Below are positions 7,394-13,430 of a DNA stretch of 15,074 nt, one piece after another. Origin of the DNA: an uncultured Campylobacter sp. (GTDB lineage Bacteria; Campylobacterota; Campylobacteria; Campylobacterales; Campylobacteraceae); the NCBI RefSeq assembly GCF_937997405.1, contig NZ_CALKTL010000148.1:1-15074 (forward strand). Direction: 5' to 3'. The notes below the pieces were generated by a model that saw nothing but the letters and a program-made list of their open reading frames with translations, did not search any database and was not told the origin of the DNA. Positions within the stretch are counted from its first letter, which is position 1, and each line of letters begins with the position of its first letter. Made by a program: the position numbers and the translations under genes.

Positions 7394-7938
7394 CTCTTTT
7401 CGTCCCAAATTGCGTATGTTTTGATGTTTTCGTTCGTGTAAATGCAAATCTCGCCCGCGATTTTAAGGCTTTGCTTTACGAGCTCCTCTTCGTCTAGGCT
7501 AGCAAATTTATCTAAAGCTCGCGCCGCGCTAAGAGCGTAATTTCCGCCGCTTCCGATCGCCGCGATCTTGCCGTCGTCCGGCTCTACCACGTCGCCCGTG
7601 CCGCTAAGCAAAAAGATATTTTTGCGGTCCAGCACCAGCATCATCGCTTCGAGCTTTCGCAGATACTTATCCTTGCGCCACTGCTTGCTAAATTCTATCA
7701 CAGCCCTTAAAAGATCGCTCTTTGCGCCGTCGAGGCACTTCTCAAACATATCAAAAAGATTAAACGCATCGGCAGTGCTGCCCGCAAAGCCCGCTAGGAC
7801 GTTACCTTCTTTGCCGATCTTTCGAATTTTAGTCGCATTGCCCTTTAAGACGGTGTTTCCGAACGTAACCTGCCCGTCGCCGCCGATGACCGAGGCCTTC
7901 GCGCCTTTGTAGGCTAAAATGGTAGTCGCTTCAAACAC
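7390..7938 (-). CDS. hslV: ATP-dependent protease proteolytic subunit HslV
   Basis: HslV (ClpQ) is the N-terminal-threonine peptidase that forms two stacked hexameric rings and degrades proteins delivered by HslU. The sequence begins MFEATTILAYKG. By family logic the short MFEA propeptide is removed and Thr5 becomes the catalytic nucleophile. The conserved GGDGQVTFGN, KGNATKIRKI, GFAGSTADAF, LLSGTGDVVEP and AIGSGGNYALSAARAL segments are all present. Length is 182 residues, normal for the family. It overlaps rplI upstream by 8 nt and hslU downstream by 4 nt, so the three genes form a tight operon in the order rplI-hslV-hslU. Nothing appears damaged. Confidence 0.96.
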   Translation of the reverse strand: MFEATTILAYKGAKASVIGGDGQVTFGNTVLKGNATKIRKIGKEGNVLAGFAGSTADAFNLFDMFEKCLDGAKSDLLRAVIEFSKQWRKDKYLRKLEAMMLVLDRKNIFLLSGTGDVVEPDDGKIAAIGSGGNYALSAARALDKFASLDEEELVKQSLKIAGEICIYTNENIKTYAIWDEKR

Positions 7939-8374
7939 TAGCCACCTCTATCTCAAATTTAGCACTTATGCCGTGCTTTAGCTTGGCATTTACATCGTAA
8001 ATCCCGGTCGTTTTAATAGCCTCGGTCTCTAAAATTTTCTTATCGATTTCGATCCCCTTTTGCTCTTTTAGCGCGGTTGCGATCTCATCTTTCGTGACAG
8101 ATCCAAAAAGCGCGCCGCTCTCGCCCGTCTGCTTTACGATCTTTACGCGGATCTTGGCTAGCTCCTCGGCTAGTTTTTGCAGGCTTGCGACCTCATATTT
8201 TTCAAGCTCAGCCTGTTTTTTCTTATCCGCTTCAAATTTACGCAAAACCTCAGTCGTAGCGGCTTTGGCGTAACCTTTGCCGATTAGGAAGTTGTTGCCG
8301 TAGCCGTCCTTGACCTCCTTTACCTCGCCCGCCTTTCCGAGCCCCTTAACATCTTTGATCAATAATACTTTCAT
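7931..8374 (-). CDS. rplI: 50S ribosomal protein L9
   Basis: L9 binds 23S rRNA near the L1 stalk and spans the 50S surface. The N-terminal domain carries the family signature: MKVLLIKDVKGLGKAGEVKE followed by VKDGYGNNFLIGKGYA. The long connecting helix (about 40-75, rich in Lys, Glu and Ala) and the C-terminal domain (GALFGSVTKDEIATALKEQ, ending near KFEIEVASV) follow. Length is 147 residues, normal. AAAAGGA at 8381-8387 lies 6 nt before the ATG. It is the first gene of the tight rplI-hslV-hslU group, and its upstream region is long enough (181 nt after the full argG frame) to hold a promoter. Confidence 0.96.
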   Translation of the reverse strand: MKVLLIKDVKGLGKAGEVKEVKDGYGNNFLIGKGYAKAATTEVLRKFEADKKKQAELEKYEVASLQKLAEELAKIRVKIVKQTGESGALFGSVTKDEIATALKEQKGIEIDKKILETEAIKTTGIYDVNAKLKHGISAKFEIEVASV

Positions 8375-8412
8375 CCATTATCCTTTTAAATTTAGCTTTA
8401 AATTTACAAAAT

Positions 8413-8418
8413 TTTATA
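8413..8418 (-). promoter_or_regulatory. Possible -10 element for rplI-hslV-hslU
   Basis: On the minus strand TATAAA lies within TTATAAAATT, about 39 nt upstream of the rplI start codon and ahead of its ribosome binding site. Campylobacter sigma70 promoters often lack a defined -35, and none is clear here. Motif evidence only. Confidence 0.3.
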
Positions 8419-8419
8419 A

Positions 8420-8475
8420 GCGGCGCGGGCGGATCTGAAATTTAGTGAAATTTCATGAAACCCGCTGGCAGCCGC
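8420..8475. repeat. Bulged inverted repeat between argG and rplI
   Basis: GCGGC (8420-8424) can pair with GCCGC (8471-8475), and the adjacent GCGGG (8425-8429) with CCCGC (8461-8465). This gives about 10 bp with a 5-nt bulge. The loop holds a near-repeat of TGAAATTT. It could be an argG terminator or processing hairpin, but there is no downstream U-tract. Confidence 0.35.
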
Positions 8476-8555
8476 GCGCTACTTTTCCGATAAATTTTAA
8501 AATTTCGTTTTGTGAAATTTGCCTGCACACCTTGCCGCTATAGGCAAAATTTCAG

Positions 8556-8648
8556 CTAAAGCTTGCGTCCGTTCTTACCCGCGATGATAAATCTTAGCGC
8601 GCTTAGCTTGATAAATCCGTCGCCGTCTTTTTGATTAAAAACTTTATC
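8556..8648 (-). pseudogene. argG: Rest of argG coding frame after an in-frame amber codon
   Basis: After the TAG at 8649-8651 the same frame continues for 30 codons to a second TAG at 8556-8558. It reads DKVFNQKDGDGFIKLSALRF, then IIAGKNGRKL. That is the usual end of argininosuccinate synthase, where relatives read FEED/FEEDxVYNQKDAxGFIKL. The amber codon therefore sits where a Glu codon (GAG) is expected, which needs only one G-to-T change. With Glu restored the protein would be 407 residues, the family's normal size. Confidence 0.85.
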
Positions 8649-9779
8649 CTATTCAAACGTCACGAAATCGGTATTAAACAAACTATCGCTCTTGCTTTCC
8701 CTGCCCAGCACGGTAACGTTGCCCTTATAAAGCTCTAGCTTAACCTTGCCGTTTACGTGCTCTTGGGATTTGTTTATCAGCTCTTGAAGCAGCAAGCGCT
8801 CCGGGCTGAACCAAAAGCCGTTGTAGATGAGCTCGGCGTAGCGCGGCATCAGATCGTCTTTTAGATGCGCCGCGCCGCGATCTAGCGTTATGCTCTCGAT
8901 CGCGCGGTGAGCCTTTAGCATGATCGTGCCGCCCGGAGTTTCGTAGCAGCCGCGGCTCTTCATGCCGACGTAGCGATTTTCTACTAGATCGAGCCTGCCG
9001 ATGCCGTTTTTAGCGCCGAGCTCGTTAAGTGCTGCCAGCATCTCGTGCGGTTTAAGCGCCTTGCCGTTTAGCTTTACGGGATCGCCGTGTTTGTATTCGA
9101 TCTCGATGATCTCGCTCTTATCTGGCGCATTTTTAGGGCTCACGGTCCAGCGCCACATATCCTCTTCAGGCGCATGGGCGGGATCTTCAAGCACCAAGCC
9201 CTCGTAGGAGATGTGAAGGATATTCGCATCCATCGAATATGGCGATTTGCCGGGCTTTGAGGCGATGTCGATGCCGTTTTTCTTAGCGTAAGTAAGAAGC
9301 TTCTCGCGAGAGTTCAAATCCCACAACCTCCACGGCGCAATCACCTTAATATCGGGATTTAGCGCGTATGCGCCAAGCTCGAAGCGGACTTGATCGTTAC
9401 CCTTGCCGGTTGCGCCGTGGCTTATGGCGTCCGCGCCGGTTTTTTTCGCGATCTCGACTAGCTTTTTAGCGATCAGCGGGCGCGCGATCGACGTGCCCAA
9501 AAGATACTCGCCCTCATAGACGGCATTTGCACGAAACATCGGAAATACGTAATCGCGCACAAATTCCTCGCGCAGATCCTCTACGAAGATATTTTCCTTT
9601 TTGATGCCCAGTTTCACAGCTTTGTTTTTGATCGGCTCCAAATCCTCGTTCTGGCCGATATCTGCGGTGAAAGTCACCACATCGCAGCCGTAAGTATCGC
9701 CGAGCCACTTTAAAATAATGCTAGTATCAAGTCCTCCAGAATACGCCAAAACGACCTTTTTTACATCTTTTTTTGCCAT
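8649..9779 (-). CDS. argG: Argininosuccinate synthase, stopped early by an in-frame TAG
   Basis: ArgG joins citrulline and aspartate using ATP to give argininosuccinate, the penultimate step of arginine synthesis in the cytoplasm. The start is MAKKDVKKVVLAYSGGLDTS at 9779, with AAAGGA at 9786-9791. The upstream part of the long open frame is antisense to the neighbouring gene. The PP-loop SGGLDT is at residues 14-19. The tail of the ATP-binding domain and the substrate domain follow, with GATGKGNDQVRFE, the APWRLWDLNSREK segment and MKSRGCYETPGGT. The frame gives 376 residues, ending FNTDFVTFE at a TAG (8649-8651), while the homologous C-terminal tail continues in frame to 8556. That tail forms a C-terminal oligomerisation helix in the tetramer, so the truncated form may be impaired. 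The TAG could be a sequencing error, a strain mutation or a site of amber readthrough. Confidence 0.95.
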   Translation of the reverse strand: MAKKDVKKVVLAYSGGLDTSIILKWLGDTYGCDVVTFTADIGQNEDLEPIKNKAVKLGIKKENIFVEDLREEFVRDYVFPMFRANAVYEGEYLLGTSIARPLIAKKLVEIAKKTGADAISHGATGKGNDQVRFELGAYALNPDIKVIAPWRLWDLNSREKLLTYAKKNGIDIASKPGKSPYSMDANILHISYEGLVLEDPAHAPEEDMWRWTVSPKNAPDKSEIIEIEYKHGDPVKLNGKALKPHEMLAALNELGAKNGIGRLDLVENRYVGMKSRGCYETPGGTIMLKAHRAIESITLDRGAAHLKDDLMPRYAELIYNGFWFSPERLLLQELINKSQEHVNGKVKLELYKGNVTVLGRESKSDSLFNTDFVTFE

Positions 9780-9808
9780 CTCAAATCCTTTACGTAAAAT
9801 TTGGCGAA

Positions 9809-9814
9809 ATTCTA
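9809..9814 (-). promoter_or_regulatory. Likely -10 element for argG in the divergent argG/S4 spacer
   Basis: On the minus strand TAGAAT follows a T-rich TTTTTGG stretch, a typical Campylobacter sigma70 arrangement. It is about 29 nt upstream of the argG start and ahead of its AAAGGA site. For the plus-strand S4 gene the only candidate is TTTAAT at 9825-9830, which is weak. Confidence 0.45.
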
Positions 9815-9867
9815 CCAAAAATAGTTTAATAGTTGCTTTTAAGGCAAATATCGCTAAACTCACGCCT

Positions 9868-10113
9868 ATGAGAATCGATAAATTTTTAAACGCAGTCAAT
9901 ATCACTAAGCGGCGCGCCATCAGCGAAGATATGTGCAAAAGCGGCGTCGTAGCCGTAAACGGCGTCGTAGCAAAGCCCGCCAAAGAGCTTAAAATAGGTG
10001 ACGTTATCACGATAAGCTTTTTGGATAGAAAACAAAGCTTTAAAGTCCTAGCCTTTCCTAGCGCGAAAAATACGCCCAAAAGCGAGCAGGCAAAGTATGT
10101 CCAAGAGCTTTGA
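9868..10113 (+). CDS. Small S4-domain RNA-binding protein (RqcP/Hsp15-like)
   Basis: 81 residues, starting MRIDKFLNAVNITKRRAISE at 9868, the standard opening of an S4 RNA-binding fold. A second half, VVAVNGVVAKPAKELKIGDV, follows, with the NG-x-x-(V)-x-K-P-(S/A) turn that contacts RNA. The frame extends upstream without function, overlapping argG on the other strand, so the start at M1 of the S4 domain is chosen. No good ribosome binding site is visible. Stand-alone S4 proteins of this size include Hsp15 and RqcP, which bind ribosomes carrying stalled nascent chains. That is family knowledge; the exact role here is not shown. It overlaps tsaE by 17 nt, and I recall the same S4-tsaE-lptB order in C. 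jejuni. Confidence 0.85.
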   Translation: MRIDKFLNAVNITKRRAISEDMCKSGVVAVNGVVAKPAKELKIGDVITISFLDRKQSFKVLAFPSAKNTPKSEQAKYVQEL

Positions 10114-10504
10114 ACTCATCTGCGGCGAGGATGAAATTTCGCGCCTCGTACAGGCTCTGCCAAAAAGCGGCATAATATTGCTAATCGGCGATCTTGCCAG
10201 CGGCAAAACGACGCTTGCGCGCGCGATCGTGCGGGCTCACGGATTAGACGAGCACGTGAGTTCGCCTACGTTTTCGATCATGCAAAACTACGGCGAAATT
10301 TATCATTACGACATCTATAACGGCGGCTGTGAGGGGATTTTAAAAAACGGACTATTTGAAAATTTATTTGAAGAGGGGCTTCATCTGATCGAGTGGGCGG
10401 ATGAAAATTTGATAAATTTACTTAAAAAATATGAGCTTGATTTTTGCGTAGTGAGGATCACGCCGCACGCGCAAGGACGAAAATACGAGGTAAGCTATGC
10501 ATAA
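10097..10504 (+). CDS. tsaE: tRNA threonylcarbamoyladenosine biosynthesis ATPase TsaE
   Basis: TsaE is the ATPase that works with TsaB and TsaD to place t6A at position 37 of ANN-decoding tRNAs. 135 residues, the usual family size. Walker A is GDLASGKTTLA (31-41). The switch segment SSPTFSIMQNY lies at 55-65, the HYDIYN segment (His70, Asp72) at 70-75 and LHLIEWAD at 95-102; all are diagnostic of the family. The start at 10097 lies inside the S4 gene (17-nt overlap), and the stop overlaps lptB by 8 nt, so translation of the three genes is probably coupled. Nothing is missing. Confidence 0.94.
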   Translation: MSKSFELICGEDEISRLVQALPKSGIILLIGDLASGKTTLARAIVRAHGLDEHVSSPTFSIMQNYGEIYHYDIYNGGCEGILKNGLFENLFEEGLHLIEWADENLINLLKKYELDFCVVRITPHAQGRKYEVSYA

Positions 10505-11219
10505 ACTGGAAGTCAGGAGCCTAAAAAAAACCATAAAAGGCACGCCGATCATCAAAGGAATCTCACTAGAGCTTTACAATGGCGAGATCGTGGGGCTGCT
10601 AGGGCCCAACGGAGCGGGCAAAACCACGACATTTTATATGATCTGCGGGCTGATAAGCGCTAGCGGTGGCGATATATTGCTTAATGAGAGCAGCATCGCA
10701 AAGGTTCCGCTTCATAAGCGCGCCAAGCTCGGCATCGGCTACCTACCGCAAGAAAGCAGCATCTTTAAAGAGCTTAGCGTTGAAGAAAATTTGATGCTCG
10801 CCGCGGAGATCACCTATAAAAACAAGGCCGAAGCTTCGCAAAAGGTCGATGAGATGCTAAATCTGCTCAACATCGAGCCGATCAGATTGCGCAAAGGCGT
10901 GAGCCTAAGCGGCGGCGAGCGCAGGCGCTGCGAGATCGCGCGGAGTCTGATGATAACGCCGAAATTTCTACTTTTAGATGAGCCGTTTGCGGGCGTCGAT
11001 CCGATCGCCGTTAACGACATCCAAAGCATCGTGCGCGATTTAAGCGATCTTGGCATCGGCGTGCTCATCACCGATCACAATGTCCGCGAAACGCTTGCGA
11101 TCTGCGACCGTGCCTACGTCATCAAAGACGGCGAGCTGTTCGCCGGCGGCACCGCAAAAGAGATAGCTAACGATCCAAATGTCCGTAAATTCTACCTCGG
11201 CGAGGATTTTAGTATCTAA
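10497..11219 (+). CDS. lptB: LPS export ABC transporter ATP-binding protein LptB
   Basis: LptB powers the LptFG inner-membrane complex that extracts lipopolysaccharide and drives it along the Lpt bridge to the outer membrane. 240 residues. Walker A is GPNGAGKT (36-43), the Q-loop is YLPQE with Gln85, the signature is LSGGE (137-141), Walker B is FLLLDEPFAGVDP (157-169) and the H-loop is DHN with His194. The phrase VRETLAICDRAYVI and the C-terminal GTAKEIANDPNVRKFYLGE are typical of LptB rather than of amino-acid transporters. It starts within tsaE. In C. jejuni rpoN follows this gene; here 756 nt without a gene follow. Confidence 0.95.
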   Translation: MHKLEVRSLKKTIKGTPIIKGISLELYNGEIVGLLGPNGAGKTTTFYMICGLISASGGDILLNESSIAKVPLHKRAKLGIGYLPQESSIFKELSVEENLMLAAEITYKNKAEASQKVDEMLNLLNIEPIRLRKGVSLSGGERRRCEIARSLMITPKFLLLDEPFAGVDPIAVNDIQSIVRDLSDLGIGVLITDHNVRETLAICDRAYVIKDGELFAGGTAKEIANDPNVRKFYLGEDFSI

Positions 11220-11975
11220 GCCGGCAAGGACGCTTTATATTTTCAGCTCCCTCTTCGGTCCGGGCTTTATAAATTCTATAATTTAAGTTCTGCGATTTAA
11301 AATTAAAGCAAACGGCTGCGACTAGCCGTGCACTTGAATTTCACGTATTAAATTTTTAAAGAGCATATAGACTCGTTTTAAAATTTTTAAATTTCAAAGG
11401 GCGTTTTACGCTGCAAATTTTAAATAATTTTTTGCAGCAGGTTCTCTTTTCGCAACCGAAATTTTACACCCGCGGTACATAAAATTTAAATCGCATTTTA
11501 ATCGCGCTTTGTTTAAATTAAATCAAATTTTAAAGCGTGAGGTATCTCTAAAACGCGATGCCTCCGTCTGCGCACTAAAATCACGCCCACAGTTTGCAAA
11601 AAATATCCACTCGCAGAATTAAATTTCAAAACGAATACAGCCGCAAATGAATTACATATGCAACGGTGCTTGAAATTACGCGCGAGATGCCGTCTAATTT
11701 CACGGCTAAATTCCTGCGAGCGATGGCGTAAACCAAAGCGCACACAAAACCTACTCGCTTCGGCTTCGACGCATCAAATTAAAAGCAACGCGCGAAGCAA
11801 AGCCTTCCGACCCGCTAGAATTTTTCCGATTAAGCCACTTTATTTAATTAAAATTGCGCTTTTATTTGCTCTGCGGGTTTAAATTTCGCTCATCTTAAAG
11901 CTCGCTGCGAATTTTAAAATTTTAACCTGGTGCTCGTCGCTTCCATTAAAATTTTGGCGAGATCAAGGAGAGATT
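11220..11975. other. Gene-free interval after lptB
   Basis: No ORF with credible composition and no recognisable tRNA or other RNA. Two open frames near 11513-11882 have no ribosome binding sites and are rich in Arg, Ser and Leu, as expected of chance frames. About eleven AAATTT words are spread through it. One good hairpin is at 11410-11438. I recall rpoN at this place in C. jejuni, and I see no rpoN fragment here in any frame. Confidence 0.5.
11410..11438. repeat. 8-bp inverted repeat downstream of lptB
   Basis: GCTGCAAA (11410-11417) and TTTGCAGC (11431-11438) are perfect complements with a 13-nt AT loop. The sequence after it, AGGTTCTCTTTT, is only weakly T-rich, so this is a possible but unproven terminator about 190 nt after the lptB stop. 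Confidence 0.4.
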
Positions 11976-12794
11976 ATGAAAAAAGTTCTACTTTCGTGCG
12001 CCTTGGCGGGCGCGCTTTTTGGCCTAGAGATCGACGGATTTAGCGCACCTAGCGGTTCGCTCATTACCGATGACGCTTTTTATATCGCAAATCGCGGCAG
12101 TAGTGAAGATCCACAAGAGCGCGACGGCTTCATCAGCCGCATAGTAAAAAACTCGGGTGTCGTTGAGACAAATTTTATAGACGATCTGGTAAATCCGGGC
12201 GGAATGGCGCAGATCGCGGACGTGCTTTATGTCTGCGATATCGATACTATCAGGGGTTTTGCCAAAGGCCAGGAGGTTTTCAATCTAAAAATCGAGGGAG
12301 CGCAGGCCTTAAACGACGTCGTGGCGCTCGGTAGTGAGGTTTTGCTCGCAAGCGATCCCGCGCGTGGGACGATCTGGCGCATCGACCTGCTCTCGCGCAC
12401 CGCGGATGAGTTTGCGCGCATCGATCCATCGCTAGGCAGCCCAAACGGACTTTTGGCTAAAGGTGATAAGCTTCTGATCACTACATTCGATCTTAGTGGA
12501 AAGGTCCTGGGGCGCGTGCTAAGCATGGATCTGAAATCTCGCGAAATTTCGATATTTGCCGATATGAAGGGGGTTTTCTACGGCATAGCGCGCGGAAAAA
12601 ACGGCGAAATTTTAATTAGCGACTGGGGTGAGGACCTTTTAAGCGGTAAAATTTGGCGTATCGATGCAAACGGACAGATACGCAAAATAAACCTCGGCGC
12701 GATGCAAAGACCTGCAGACATCTCAAGCGACGGCAAGGTTTTATTGATCCCAAAAACGTTGGAAAACAAGGTGGAGCTGATAAATTTGCCGTAA
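11976..12794 (+). CDS. Secreted beta-propeller protein, SMP-30/gluconolactonase or NHL-like
   Basis: 272 residues. An N-terminal signal peptide (MKKVLLSCALAGALFG, likely cleaved near residue 16-17) directs it to the periplasm. The mature part repeats a blade pattern of short beta strands with Gly/Asp turns: GGMAQIADVLYVCDIDTIRG, ALGSEVLLASDPARGTIWRI, SPNGLLAKGDKLLITTFD, GIARGKNGEILISDWGEDLL and IWRIDANGQIRKI. This resembles SMP-30/NHL six-blade propellers. The phrases SPNG and ISDWGE recall the metal-site Asn and Asp of that family, but no catalytic assignment is safe. The start has AAGGAG at 11965-11970, 5 nt before the ATG. It stands alone, flanked by gene-free DNA on both sides, so the context gives no pathway. 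A non-enzymatic binding protein is equally possible. Confidence 0.75.
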   Translation: MKKVLLSCALAGALFGLEIDGFSAPSGSLITDDAFYIANRGSSEDPQERDGFISRIVKNSGVVETNFIDDLVNPGGMAQIADVLYVCDIDTIRGFAKGQEVFNLKIEGAQALNDVVALGSEVLLASDPARGTIWRIDLLSRTADEFARIDPSLGSPNGLLAKGDKLLITTFDLSGKVLGRVLSMDLKSREISIFADMKGVFYGIARGKNGEILISDWGEDLLSGKIWRIDANGQIRKINLGAMQRPADISSDGKVLLIPKTLENKVELINLP

Positions 12795-12881
12795 CCGGTC
12801 GTCTTATTGCAGCTTCGCAGTTTGCTTAAATTTTACAAAATATATGCTGTATCGTGCTTTATAAGCCATCTTTTTGCGCTT

Positions 12882-12900
12882 CGCCGCTTACGTAGCGGCG
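12882..12900. repeat. 7-bp inverted repeat CGCCGCT/AGCGGCG
   Basis: Perfect arms at 12882-12888 and 12894-12900 with a 5-nt TACGT loop, 88 nt after the propeller gene stop. No T-tract follows on either strand, so it is not a clear terminator. Confidence 0.4.
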
Positions 12901-13029
12901 TCGGTTGCGACGCTATAGCCGATCGCGATACCGAAATTAGGTCAATGCCGAAGCCGGTCGCAGCGCCAAGGCTAATTGCGGCAGCGTAAGAGTTATATTA
13001 CGAAACCGATCGCCCTTTTTCGCGCGCAC

Positions 13030-13113
13030 TCAAGAGCCAAGTATGCCCAAAAGCTGCGTGTGTCGTCTTACAACACGCAAATGCCGAGCCTGCCGTAAAA
13101 TTTGCAAATCCAT
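13030..13113 (-). CDS. Possible 27-residue small ORF with strong ribosome binding site
   Basis: On the minus strand AAAAGGAGGG lies only 3 nt ahead of an ATG at 13113. That is an unusually strong Shine-Dalgarno match, although the spacing is tight. The frame gives MDLQILRQARHLRVVRRHTQ and LLGILGS, then TGA. The product would be basic (five Arg by residue 18). A different frame through the same DNA, from an ATG at 13135 to a stop at 12998, is also open and has a more protein-like composition, so this may instead be the start of a decayed gene with a frameshift. I recognise neither product. Confidence 0.2.
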   Translation of the reverse strand: MDLQILRQARHLRVVRRHTQLLGILGS

Positions 13114-13178
13114 CTACCCTCCTTTTAAATTCCATCGCCTTAAATTTCATCGCCGCAGATATTTTCGCAGACCGAGCG

Positions 13179-13252
13179 GCGCGAAATTTTAGCGCGAAAT
13201 TTAACGCCTGCCGTGACTTAAAAGCCTTAAAGACTCATAACGCGCGAAATTT
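13179..13252 (+). repeat. Three direct copies of GCGCGAAATTT
   Basis: Identical 11-mers start at 13179, 13192 and 13242. The first two are 13 nt apart. The motif contains the AAATTT word that is common across this segment. No function is evident. Confidence 0.5.
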
Positions 13253-13380
13253 CAGCGTAAATTTTAACGATGAGAGGCACTTTTACATACCGCGTCGTAT
13301 CTGCGCGCGACCGAATTCTACGCGGCGGTGCGATCTCGGTTACTGCGCGCTGTCGCTGTACGGATGCGTGAAGCTTACCA

Positions 13381-13429
13381 TTCTACGCAGCGCCTATGTC
13401 TAGGCCGCTCCTGGCGCCCGCGCGTAGAA
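13381..13429. repeat. Long hairpin just after the bpt stop codon
   Basis: TTCTACGC (13381-13388) and GCGTAGAA (13422-13429) are perfect complements, and inside them GCGCC (13390-13394) pairs with GGCGC (13413-13417). It begins one base after the bpt TAG in the direction of transcription, a good place for a terminator, but no U-tract follows. A further TTCTACGCG copy lies at 13316-13324. Confidence 0.5.
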
Positions 13430-13430
13430 C

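Larger units (their letters stand above)
12795..13430. other. Gene-poor interval between converging genes, with repeats
   Basis: This lies between the end of the propeller gene and the end of bpt. The open frame at 12807-12989 (plus) has no ribosome binding site and I reject it. On the minus strand there is a strong ribosome binding site with a 27-codon ORF at 13030-13113. Three copies of GCGCGAAATTT occur at 13179, 13192 and 13242. Hairpins are at 12882-12900 and 13381-13429. It may be decayed coding DNA. Confidence 0.45.

Noticed and set aside
8649..8651. Amber codon reassignment as the explanation for the argG stop
   Set aside because: TAG also ends the full argG frame, bpt and the biotin carboxylase gene, so TAG works as a stop in this genome.
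9780..10079. A 100-residue N-terminal extension of ArgG
   Set aside because: It is antisense to the S4 gene. The ArgG family starts at MAKKDVKKVVLAYSGG, which has its own ribosome binding site.
11217..11268. Terminator after lptB from AAGCCGG and CCGGGCTT
   Set aside because: The stem needs a bulge and a loop of about 34 nt, and no T-tract follows.
11513..11882. Two open frames in the lptB-propeller gap
   Set aside because: Arg-rich, overlapping on opposite strands, no ribosome binding site, and no family resemblance, including to RpoN.
12807..12989. 60-residue plus-strand frame after the propeller gene
   Set aside because: No ribosome binding site and low-quality composition, and it crosses a hairpin. 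The minus strand is the more likely to have been coding.
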